55,170 bases of DNA from CBFIJI01 sp965662885. GTDB taxonomy: Bacteria > Bacteroidota > Bacteroidia > Flavobacteriales > Flavobacteriaceae. Position 1 is the stretch's first letter. Each line of letters opens with the position of its first letter. A program made the position numbers and the translations under genes. A model generated the notes under the pieces. The model did no database searches and was not told the DNA's origin. It worked only from the letters and a program-made list of their open reading frames with translations. Below, in pieces: positions 8,136-15,274 of this stretch. The stretch covers positions 1 through 55,170 of the forward strand of contig CBFIJI010000004.1 of assembly GCA_965662885.1 (NCBI GenBank), given 5' to 3'.

Positions 8136-8984
8136 ATGAACGACAAACTTATTATCATGGCGGGGGGTGCTTCCTCCCGAATGAAGCGGACCTTAGAGGA
8201 AGTGTCCTTATCTGAAACTACCCTTGAAGTTGCTCAACAGACTCACAAGAGTTTAATCCCTTTAGGGCAAAGTGGCAAACCCTTATTGTTTTATTTAATC
8301 CGTAATGCTGCAAAAGCAGCCTATCGTGATATTTACATTATTACGAGTCCTAAAAACGAGGCGTTTAAAAGGATGATTGGTGACAAAAATCAAGACAATG
8401 ATTATGCGGGAGTCAAGGTTCATTTTGTAGTGCAACACACGCCTTTGGACCGTGAAAAGCCCCTAGGAACTGCGGATGCCCTCTTACAAGCTATGGATCA
8501 ATATCCAGAGTTAAAGACAGCGTATTTTACCGTTTGTAATGGAGATAACTTATATTCTGTAAAAGCTTTGCGCTTATTGAATGATCAAAGAGAAGTCCCT
8601 AATGCTTTGATTAGTTATAGCCGTTCTGGTCTTCAATTTGACGATGAACGCATTTCAAAATTTGCTGTGATGGAGATTAGTCAAAAAGGGAATTTAATAA
8701 CCATTATTGAAAAACCCGATCCCGCTATTGTAGAAAAATATCGGGATACTTCTGGAGAAATTCGTGTCAGTATGAATATTTTTAGTTTTTACGGGGAGGC
8801 CATTTATGCGCAATTAGAAAAGTGCCCCATTCATCCAGAACGGAATGAAAAAGAATTACCAGAAGCCGTTCGCCGTCTTGTCATCGAGTACCCCAATAGT
8901 GTTCAGTGTTTTCCACTTTCAGAACATCTTCCTGATTTAACTGCAGCACAAGACATTGCTTTATTTGAAAACATAAACGAATAG
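8136..8984 (+). CDS. Sugar-phosphate nucleotidyltransferase
   Basis: A 282-residue NTP-transferase-fold enzyme. It has the N-terminal IIMAGGASSRMKR loop (residues 6-18) that binds the nucleotide, PLGTADAL (109-116) and the metal-binding CNGDN (134-138), followed by an IIEKP motif. These are the hallmarks of enzymes that make NDP-sugars from NTP and a sugar 1-phosphate. The insertion after the first loop (EEVSLSETTLEVAQQTHKSL) is longer than in RmlA or GalU. It is the third gene of the cassette; the preceding kinase would provide its substrate. The nucleotide and sugar are unknown. Confidence 0.8.
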   Translation: MNDKLIIMAGGASSRMKRTLEEVSLSETTLEVAQQTHKSLIPLGQSGKPLLFYLIRNAAKAAYRDIYIITSPKNEAFKRMIGDKNQDNDYAGVKVHFVVQHTPLDREKPLGTADALLQAMDQYPELKTAYFTVCNGDNLYSVKALRLLNDQREVPNALISYSRSGLQFDDERISKFAVMEISQKGNLITIIEKPDPAIVEKYRDTSGEIRVSMNIFSFYGEAIYAQLEKCPIHPERNEKELPEAVRRLVIEYPNSVQCFPLSEHLPDLTAAQDIALFENINE

Positions 8985-9025
8985 TGATTGGGTTTTTATT
9001 AAATTGTTAACTTTAATTTAAGTAT

Positions 9026-9047
9026 AAAAAAACACCCTAGCGGGTGT
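9026..9047 (-). terminator. Intrinsic terminator facing leftward, no evident gene
   Basis: ACACCC (9032-9037) pairs with GGGTGT (9042-9047). The minus strand continues into a run of seven T, so it terminates leftward transcripts. Yet the flanking genes both run rightward, and I see no convincing minus-strand ORF in 9050-9200. It could end a small RNA. Confidence 0.5.
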
Positions 9048-9201
9048 CAACATAATTTAAAAAATGGGTATCCTCGTTTTCCCTGTACTTATTTACATTC
9101 ACAAACATAGGTCTCTTGAACCTTCTGTGGATTAACTAAAAATAAGGTTTATGTTAAGTTTACATTCCTATTACCTATAACACGTGTTAAAATTTACAGC
9201 T

Positions 9202-10410
9202 ATGAATCTCCATAAAACAAACTTCTTATTAATCGTAGTTGTTACTTTACAGTTTATTTCTTGCAGTGATTCCCCAAACCCTTTAGTGAAAATCTTAGTA
9301 GGTAAGAGTCCTGAAATTAAAAAGGTAATGGCTAACTCAACGGCGCATGAAGTACAAATACTGTACACAACAATTGACCGAGACGCTAATGATAAGCCAC
9401 AATTTACAGAATGGACTTATGGTGTTGACGAATCACATTATTTTTATCCAGCGAGTACGGCAAAATTACCCATCGCTATTTTGGCCCTTCAAAAAATGAA
9501 GAGCCTGAGGAGGCAAGGTTTTAGAATTGATAAAGAGACCCCCTTCCATATACATGACCCTAAAAACCCAACTTTTTATATTCATTCAGACAGTACCCAT
9601 CAATCGGGATCATTAACCATTGCCCATTTGATAAAAAAAATATTTTTGGTAAGTGATAACGATGCCTACAATTATCTTTTTGACTTTTTAGGCAAGGATT
9701 ATATTAATCAGGAATTACATAAAAGAGGTCTTCGTCAAACCGATATTCATCACAAATTTCTTTTTGGAGCTGACAACAACCGTACTTGGGAGTATCATTT
9801 TATTCAAGGGTCAGACACTTTATATCATCAAGGGGCTATCCAGTCCCATTTTAATCCTAATCATAGCCACCTCAAGGGGGTGCTAAAGGGTAAAGGCTAT
9901 CTTTCACAAGGAAATATAGTACAATCTCCAATGGATTTTAGTCAAAAAAACCGTATTTCTATTCGGGATTTAAATGGCCTATTACAACGGCTCATCTTCC
10001 CAGAAGTTTTTGAAGAAAAAGAACGTTTTGATCTTACCGATGAAGACTTATCTTTTTTACGTTTTTGGATGAGTCGAACCTCTTTAGAAAGCAGTTCGCC
10101 TAATTATAAAGACGATCCGCTTTATTGGGATAGTTACAATAAGTTTTTTATCTACGGTGATGTCAAAGGTAAAATGACGGAATCCTTACGAATCTTTAAT
10201 AAGGTGGGCTCCGCTTATGGAACTTTAACGGATGTGGCCTATATCAAAGAGGAAACCTCAGGAATTGAATTTATGTTGACAGCGACCATTTTGGTCAATG
10301 AAAATCAAATCTTTAATGATGATCAATATGAATACGATACCATTGGCATTCCATTTCTTGCAGCTTTAGGTCGAGGCGTTTATACCCATGAAAAGCAGCT
10401 GCAACCTTAG
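9202..10410 (+). CDS. Class A beta-lactamase-like serine hydrolase lipoprotein
   Basis: The frame is open from a GTG at 9184, but the ATG at 9202 gives a clean lipoprotein signal ending FISC (Cys21) and 402 residues. The active-site triad motifs of the beta-lactamase/penicillin-binding fold are present: SxxK as S85-T-A-K88, SDN at 151-153, and a KxG motif in FNKVGSAYGT near residue 335. At 402 residues it is longer than true class A beta-lactamases (about 290) and lacks the usual Glu166 Omega-loop context that I could identify. A periplasmic or surface-anchored peptidase or esterase role is therefore as likely as drug hydrolysis. Confidence 0.8.
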   Translation: MNLHKTNFLLIVVVTLQFISCSDSPNPLVKILVGKSPEIKKVMANSTAHEVQILYTTIDRDANDKPQFTEWTYGVDESHYFYPASTAKLPIAILALQKMKSLRRQGFRIDKETPFHIHDPKNPTFYIHSDSTHQSGSLTIAHLIKKIFLVSDNDAYNYLFDFLGKDYINQELHKRGLRQTDIHHKFLFGADNNRTWEYHFIQGSDTLYHQGAIQSHFNPNHSHLKGVLKGKGYLSQGNIVQSPMDFSQKNRISIRDLNGLLQRLIFPEVFEEKERFDLTDEDLSFLRFWMSRTSLESSSPNYKDDPLYWDSYNKFFIYGDVKGKMTESLRIFNKVGSAYGTLTDVAYIKEETSGIEFMLTATILVNENQIFNDDQYEYDTIGIPFLAALGRGVYTHEKQLQP

Positions 10411-10414
10411 GGGT

Positions 10415-11365
10415 TTATTTTTTAATTAAACCCAACTCAATAAGACGTTCATAAAGAAAGGCCCCTGCCGTAGTATCTTCAAACTGTTTTGGATGATTTT
10501 CATCCACACAATTAGGTAAACAATTTAAAGGCATTTCAGCAATGGGATGCATAAAAAAGGGAACAGAATAACGCGAAGACTTCCAAAGTTCTTGAGGAGG
10601 ATTGGTAACGCGATGGATGGTTGACTTTAAACGGTTATTGGTGAGCCTAGAAAGCATGTCTCCAATATTAATCATCAATTCATCGGGAGCTGCAATGGCA
10701 TCAATCCAATCACCATTTAGATTTTGAACCTGTAAGCCACTCCCTTGAGCGCCCATCAATAGTGTAATCAAATTAATATCGCCGTGGGCAGCTGCACGAA
10801 CTGCGTCTTTTGGTGCTGTTTGGATGGGTGGGTAATGAATGGCACGAAGAATGGAATTTCCATTGATGATATACGGATCAAAATAGGTGGGGGCTAAGTC
10901 TAAAAACAGAGCTAATGCTGCTAAAACTTCCTGAGCGGTCTTTTCCAACAAGCGGTAGGTGTTTAGTCCAACGGCATTAAACGTTGGGAGTTCATGAACA
11001 TTAATGTTCTTTGGATATTCTTCTGCTAGTTGAGGATTGTTTACCACCTCTTGTCCAAAATGCCAAAACTCCTTTAAGTCGCCAACACTTCTTCCTTTGG
11101 CTGATTCTTTTCCAAAAGAGGTGTATCCACGTTGTCCTCCAAGATTTTCAATTTCATAACGATCTTTTGCGCTTTGTGGTAGGGCAAAGAATGCTTTCAC
11201 CTGATCGTACAGTGCACTGACATTTTCCTCCGATAGATAGTGTCCTTTTAAGGCGACAAATCCAATTTCACTAAAGGCTTCACCGATTTCTTTTACAAAG
11301 GTCTTTTTTTTAGCGGGGTCTGTTGATCGAAAATGGTTAAGATCAACTTTTGGAATGTGATTCAT
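10415..11365 (-). CDS. Isopenicillin-N-synthase-like 2OG-Fe(II) oxygenase
   Basis: A 316-residue non-haem iron oxygenase. The N-terminal DIOX_N region runs from about 5 to 120 (PKVDLNHF, EIGFVALKGH). The jelly-roll core holds the facial triad His194-x-Asp196 (AHGDINLITLL) and His251 (STIHRVTNPP), and the 2-oxoglutarate-binding pair Arg265/Ser267 in SRYSVPF. The substrate is unknown; bacterial relatives oxidise amino acids, hormones or flavonoids. The gene starts 46 nt after a terminator that closes a short leader-like unit (11417-11576), so its expression may be controlled by readthrough. It converges on the serine hydrolase, with only 4 nt between them. Confidence 0.85.
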   Translation of the reverse strand: MNHIPKVDLNHFRSTDPAKKKTFVKEIGEAFSEIGFVALKGHYLSEENVSALYDQVKAFFALPQSAKDRYEIENLGGQRGYTSFGKESAKGRSVGDLKEFWHFGQEVVNNPQLAEEYPKNINVHELPTFNAVGLNTYRLLEKTAQEVLAALALFLDLAPTYFDPYIINGNSILRAIHYPPIQTAPKDAVRAAAHGDINLITLLMGAQGSGLQVQNLNGDWIDAIAAPDELMINIGDMLSRLTNNRLKSTIHRVTNPPQELWKSSRYSVPFFMHPIAEMPLNCLPNCVDENHPKQFEDTTAGAFLYERLIELGLIKK

Positions 11366-11416
11366 TATAAAATTTTTACAGGACTAAAGATATTGATTAT
11401 TGACTAAGGGTTATAT

Positions 11417-11444
11417 AAAAAAAGCGAGCCCATCGACTCGCTTT
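11417..11444 (-). terminator. Intrinsic terminator before the oxygenase gene
   Basis: AAAGCGAG and CTCGCTTT form an 8-bp stem over an 8-nt loop, and the minus strand runs on into TTTTATA. It lies between the 20-codon ORF (11466-11528) and the oxygenase ATG at 11365, either as an attenuator or as the end of an independent small transcript. Confidence 0.75.
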
Positions 11445-11465
11445 ATTGATAGATAAGGATATTCA

Positions 11466-11528
11466 CTACAGCAGTGCACTAGTAGGCACCTGCTGTTTTA
11501 AATTCCTCAAATAATTTTCATAAAACAT
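11466..11528 (-). CDS. 20-residue leader-like peptide with perfect Shine-Dalgarno
   Basis: The ATG at 11528 opens 20 codons to TAG at 11466-11468. The peptide starts MFYENYLRNLKQQ and ends PTSALL. It is preceded at ideal distance by GGAGGTG inside a 13-nt complement of the expected flavobacterial 16S 3' end; nearly no other gene in this window has a Shine-Dalgarno site. A stable hairpin covers the last codons and a terminator follows. It may be a regulatory leader peptide for the oxygenase gene, a stand-alone small protein, or a small RNA that titrates the anti-Shine-Dalgarno. No family is recognised. Confidence 0.5.
   Translation of the reverse strand: MFYENYLRNLKQQVPTSALL
11468..11496 (-). 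promoter_or_regulatory. Hairpin over the 3' end of the leader ORF
   Basis: On the minus strand ACAGCA pairs with TGCTGT and GTGC with GCAC, with a single bulged G and an 8-nt loop. The hairpin ends on the last base pairs next to the stop codon. A ribosome at the ORF end would melt it, as in leader-peptide attenuators. A second small stem (TACTGT/ACAGTA, 11561-11576) lies upstream of the Shine-Dalgarno. Confidence 0.5.
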
Positions 11529-11532
11529 AAGA

Positions 11533-11545
11533 CACCTCCTTTCTA
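11533..11545 (-). promoter_or_regulatory. Extended perfect Shine-Dalgarno site
   Basis: The minus strand reads TAGAAAGGAGGTG, then TCTT and ATG. This is fully complementary to CACCTCCTTTCTA, the sequence known at the 16S 3' end of flavobacteria. Such sites are exceptional in this phylum, where the anti-Shine-Dalgarno is normally occluded on the 30S subunit. Confidence 0.7.
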
Positions 11546-11645
11546 AATTTAGTTCGACTTTACTGTTGTCACAGTACTAACTACTCAACTCAAAATTAAT
11601 AAATGTTTTTTGCTTTTTAAACTAATTTTTAAAAAAAAGTTTGAA

Positions 11646-12239
11646 TTATTCATGGTCTAACTGACGGAGGCGTTGGATGTATTTTCCGATTAAGTCAAAC
11701 TCTAAGTTTACTTTGGTGCCTTTCTTAAAACGGTGAAAGTTGGTGTGTTCATAGGTGTAGGGAATGATGGCCACCGAAAAGCTATTTTTTTTGGAATTCA
11801 CAACAGTCAAACTTACTCCGTTGACGGTAATTGATCCTTTTTCAATGGTGATATTTCCTTGTTTTGGATCATACTCGAACGTATAACTCCAACTACCGTC
11901 CGTAGTTTTTTCTTCTACACAGATTGCAGTTTGGTCCACATGGCCTTGAACCATATGTCCGTCAAGACGATCCCCCAATTTCATGGCACGTTCTAAGTTT
12001 ATTAAATCCCCTAGTTGAAGGGCTCCCAAACTCGTTTTATCGAGGGTTTCCTGTATAGCAGTTACGGTATAATGCGTGTCGTTACACCATACAACCGTTA
12101 AGCAAACACCATTGTGCGCAACACTTTGATCCACTTTTAATGCTTTGGCCAAAGGGCTCTCCATAGTGATGTGAAGGTTGTTTTGTTCTTCTTCTAGTCC
12201 AGAGACTGTTCCAAATGCTTCTATGATTCCTGTAAACAT
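11646..12239 (-). CDS. ribE: Riboflavin synthase, alpha subunit
   Basis: A 197-residue protein that makes riboflavin from two 6,7-dimethyl-8-ribityllumazines. It opens with the invariant MFTGIIE and consists of two lumazine-binding barrels in tandem: residues 1 to about 97, with NGVCLTV, and about 98-190, with DGHMVQGHVDQ and VNGVSLTV. Length and motif order fit the family. It is divergent from pdxA with 54 nt between starts. On this strand the next feature is the short leader-like unit, after about 70 AT-rich bases. Confidence 0.95.
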   Translation of the reverse strand: MFTGIIEAFGTVSGLEEEQNNLHITMESPLAKALKVDQSVAHNGVCLTVVWCNDTHYTVTAIQETLDKTSLGALQLGDLINLERAMKLGDRLDGHMVQGHVDQTAICVEEKTTDGSWSYTFEYDPKQGNITIEKGSITVNGVSLTVVNSKKNSFSVAIIPYTYEHTNFHRFKKGTKVNLEFDLIGKYIQRLRQLDHE

Positions 12240-12293
12240 ACAGTAGTTTTAATTATTTTTACCTTCGCTAAAATAAACATTAAATTAGCTTGG

Positions 12294-13310
12294 ATGAATG
12301 AGTCAGAGAAAATAAAAGTAGGTATTTCAATTGGAGACCCTCATGGTGTCGGGATTGAAATCATCTTAAAAATTTTTGAGGATAAGCGTATTTTTGATTT
12401 TTTCACCCCTATCGTCTATGCAAACACCAAGCTCTTACTGAATCAGAAAAATCAGTTGAAATCCAATTGTGGTCTGTTTACGGTTCGACCCAATCAAAAA
12501 CCAAACCCTAATAAATTAAATGTTATTGACGTTTGGAAACATGATCATCAAGTGGTTTATGGTCAAGTGTCGGAAGCGGCTGGAAAACTTGCTGTTGCCT
12601 CTCTTGAGGCGGCAACTAAAGCATTAATCAATAAGGAGGTTTCCGTTTTGGTGACTGCCCCTATTCACAAGCAAGCCATTCAATCGGAAAACTTTAATTT
12701 CCCTGGACATACAGATTATCTCGCTTCCAAATTGGGAGGAGAGAGTCTAATGTTTATGATCACGGATACCCTTCGAGTTGCCCTAGTTTCTGATCATATT
12801 CCGGTCAAGGAAGTTTCCAACACCTTGACTCCAGAACGCTTACAACATAAAATTAACCTTTTAGAAAAAAGCTTAAAGCAGGATTTTGCGATTTCACGTC
12901 CTAAAATAGCAGTTTTGGGAATTAATCCGCATACCGGTGATAACGGGGTTATAGGGGAGGAAGATGATACGATTATCCGCCCAGTAATTGCTAATAATAT
13001 TGAAAAGGGACGGCTTGTTTATGGACCTTATGCGGCAGACAGTTTTTTTGGATCGGAAAGCTATTTACAATTTGATGCCGTGCTGGCCATTTATCACGAC
13101 CAAGGATTGATTCCTTTTAAAACGCTTTCTTTTGGGAATGGGGTTAATTTTACTGCTGGATTAACCCATGTTCGGACATCACCCGATCATGGGACGGCTT
13201 TTGAAATTGCGGGAAAAGGTGTTGCCAATACAGACTCTTTTAAAGAGGCGCTTTTTAAAGCAAAATCCATCTTTTTTAATCGCAAAGCTTTATTTACAAA
13301 CGCATCGTAG
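12294..13310 (+). CDS. pdxA: 4-hydroxythreonine-4-phosphate dehydrogenase
   Basis: A 338-residue enzyme of pyridoxal-5'-phosphate synthesis (DXP-dependent route). Recognisable blocks are GDPHGVGIEI near the N-terminus, VTAPIHKQAI, FPGHTDYLA with one metal-binding His, GINPHTGDNG, and YHDQGLIPFK with a second metal-binding His, then RTSPDHGTAF. In related genomes pdxA directly precedes the DUF177/rpmF/fabH block. Here two extra genes (a phosphatase and a sulfatase) lie between. TACCTTCG at 12260-12267 is a one-mismatch -7 box. Confidence 0.95.
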   Translation: MNESEKIKVGISIGDPHGVGIEIILKIFEDKRIFDFFTPIVYANTKLLLNQKNQLKSNCGLFTVRPNQKPNPNKLNVIDVWKHDHQVVYGQVSEAAGKLAVASLEAATKALINKEVSVLVTAPIHKQAIQSENFNFPGHTDYLASKLGGESLMFMITDTLRVALVSDHIPVKEVSNTLTPERLQHKINLLEKSLKQDFAISRPKIAVLGINPHTGDNGVIGEEDDTIIRPVIANNIEKGRLVYGPYAADSFFGSESYLQFDAVLAIYHDQGLIPFKTLSFGNGVNFTAGLTHVRTSPDHGTAFEIAGKGVANTDSFKEALFKAKSIFFNRKALFTNAS

Positions 13311-13425
13311 GTTTGTTTCTTTTCGTTTCATAAAATTCAAATACCTATTTTATTTCCTCGGTCTCTTTTAACTTTTTTTTAATGATGTTATAAGGAAGGA
13401 GTAACCCCAAAGGATAGGTGGTTTT

Positions 13426-13433
13426 TAACTTTG
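13426..13433 (+). promoter_or_regulatory. Promoter for the PhoD-like phosphatase gene
   Basis: TAACTTTG is an exact TAnnTTTG box, 12 nt before the ATG at 13446, implying a very short leader. No -33 TTG is clear. Confidence 0.45.
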
Positions 13434-13445
13434 TAAATAAAAAAC

Positions 13446-15182
13446 ATGGATAACATTTATCAAAGACGATCATTTATTAAGAAATCCTTAGCGGGCATGG
13501 GGGGTGTTATTTTAGCGCCCAATTTTATTAGTTGCAATAAAAATAGTGATACCGCTCCAGCTGTTTCTATTCCTAACAACTTAAATACGAGTAATTTTGA
13601 TCATGGTGTTGCAAGTTTTGATCCTTCTCAGGACCAAGTTATTATTTGGACACGCTATACTTCAAATGCAGCAAGTGTTGCTTTGGTATGGGAACTGGCT
13701 ACAGATATTGATTTTTCAAACATTATTCGTTCTGAAGAGGTCGTAACTGATGCTTCAAGAGATTATACGGTAGCAATTGAAATTTTAAGTTTAGAGCCAA
13801 ACCAAAAATTGTATTATCGTTTTGCAAACATTGATGACAAAACAGTTTCAGTCATTGGAGAAACCTTAACCTTGCCAATAGGGAATGTTGATCAAATAAA
13901 ACTTGGAGTCGCTTCATGTGCGAACTATGCCGCTGGTTTATTCAATGTGTACAAACAAATGGCCAATTCGAATATTGATATCGTAGTCCATTTAGGAGAC
14001 TATATCTATGAATATGCTGATGGTCAATATGGAACAAATAGTCTTACTGCTTCCTTGGGTAGAAATCATAAACCTGAAAATGAAATTTTATCGGTAGCTG
14101 ATTACAGAACACGATACAAACAATACCGAAGTGACGAAGATTTGCAGTTGTTACATCAGAAAAAACCCTTTATTTGTGTGTGGGACGATCATGAAATTGC
14201 CAATGATGCCTATAAATCTGGGGCTCAAAATCACCAAAGTGATGAAGGAGATTTTGATACTAGGAAACAATATGCACTTCAAGTTTATAGTGAATACCTT
14301 CCTTTTAAAAATTCTGATAACAGCATTATCTATCGAAGTTTTAAAATCGGTAATTTGGCCGACCTTATCATGTTGGATACTCGAGTGGTGGGAAGAGACA
14401 AGCAGTTGAACTATTCTGATTATTTTGATGCTACTGGAACTATTGACAATGCGGCTTTCCAAACAGATTGGTTAAATCCTGAAAGAACTATTTTGGGAGC
14501 AACACAACGCAATTGGTTGCTCAATGAAATTTCTGGGAGTACGGCAGAATTCCAAATTTTAGGACAACAAGTCTTGATGGGTAAAATGTTTGTTCCTTTG
14601 GAAATTTTAGTAACGTTTAATGTTATGGTTGCTGAATTGACACAAACGGGATCCCTATCCGATGCTACGCTAACCACTTACCAACAGTTAGTGGCTGATC
14701 TTGTTTTGATTAAGCTACGTTCATTATCTAATGACCCCACCCTAAGTGAGGCAGAACTTGCGCGACTTTCGGCTGTCCCTTACAATTTAGACGCTTGGGA
14801 TGGGTATCCAATAGAAAGAGAAGTTGTTTTGGAAGCTTGTCAAGGTAAAAAGGTTGCTGTTTTGTCTGGAGATACCCATAATGCGTGGCAAAATAGCATT
14901 ACCTCCAATAGTGGTTCCAGCACCGTTTCAGAGTTTGCAACATCTTCTGTTGCTTCCCCTGGTTTTGAATCTGCTTTTGGTGGAGATGTTTCACTTTCAA
15001 GTGGTTTTGAGCAAGCACTTACCCTATTAATTGATGGGTTAAATTATATGGATGCTTCTAAACGAGGTTTTATGGAAATTACCATTACTCCTGGAAATAT
15101 TGCTTCTCAATGGGTTTTTATTGATACTGTTTTTTCTAAAACGTTCAATACTAGTTTAAGCCAAACGCTTACGCTGTCGTAA
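13446..15182 (+). CDS. PhoD-like alkaline phosphatase / phosphodiesterase
   Basis: A 578-residue exported metallophosphoesterase. The start MDNIYQRRSFIKKSLAGMGG is a Tat signal (RRSFIKK at 7-13), and Cys30 (NFISC) may be lipidated. After a beta-sandwich N-domain (DHGVASFDPSQDQVIIWTRY) come the PhoD metal and phosphate motifs: GVASCANYAAG, VVHLGDYIYEY, VWDDHEIANDAY and VLSGDTHNAW. Enzymes of this family release phosphate from phosphomonoesters or diesters outside the cytoplasm. The gene runs convergent with the sulfatase, and the two share a bidirectional terminator. Together they interrupt the usual pdxA-DUF177 neighbourhood. Confidence 0.9.
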   Translation: MDNIYQRRSFIKKSLAGMGGVILAPNFISCNKNSDTAPAVSIPNNLNTSNFDHGVASFDPSQDQVIIWTRYTSNAASVALVWELATDIDFSNIIRSEEVVTDASRDYTVAIEILSLEPNQKLYYRFANIDDKTVSVIGETLTLPIGNVDQIKLGVASCANYAAGLFNVYKQMANSNIDIVVHLGDYIYEYADGQYGTNSLTASLGRNHKPENEILSVADYRTRYKQYRSDEDLQLLHQKKPFICVWDDHEIANDAYKSGAQNHQSDEGDFDTRKQYALQVYSEYLPFKNSDNSIIYRSFKIGNLADLIMLDTRVVGRDKQLNYSDYFDATGTIDNAAFQTDWLNPERTILGATQRNWLLNEISGSTAEFQILGQQVLMGKMFVPLEILVTFNVMVAELTQTGSLSDATLTTYQQLVADLVLIKLRSLSNDPTLSEAELARLSAVPYNLDAWDGYPIEREVVLEACQGKKVAVLSGDTHNAWQNSITSNSGSSTVSEFATSSVASPGFESAFGGDVSLSSGFEQALTLLIDGLNYMDASKRGFMEITITPGNIASQWVFIDTVFSKTFNTSLSQTLTLS

Positions 15183-15197
15183 TTATTGACAACTTTA

Positions 15198-15236
15198 AAG
15201 CCCCTGAATTCTGTCTTAGAATAAGGGGCTTTTTTA
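15198..15236. terminator. Bidirectional terminator between phosphatase and sulfatase genes
   Basis: AAGCCCCT (15198-15205) pairs with AGGGGCTT (15224-15231), with a further ATTCT/AGAAT inner stem. T runs follow on the plus strand (TTTTTT), and the minus side also carries TT and A/T-rich sequence. It separates two convergent genes. Confidence 0.75.
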
Positions 15237-15274
15237 AAAATGATCCAGTTGTTCCTTTTTGTTTTAATTCTTAT

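Noticed and set aside
9065..9136. 23-codon plus-strand ORF (MGILVFPVL...)
   Set aside because: No start context, no downstream partner, and no feature beyond a short open frame in A/T-rich DNA.
9085..9145. tRNA-like T-arm (GGTTC...GACC) on the minus strand
   Set aside because: No acceptor, D or anticodon stem can be built around it; the stem is only 4 bp with a wobble pair.
10411..10433. GGGTTTA/TAAACCC hairpin between convergent genes
   Set aside because: Overlaps the oxygenase stop, the T run is in the loop not after the stem, and the arms are A/T-rich; not a convincing terminator.
14131..14462. ORFs on both strands inside the PhoD-like gene
   Set aside because: They lie wholly inside a full-length conserved coding region and have no independent start context or family match.
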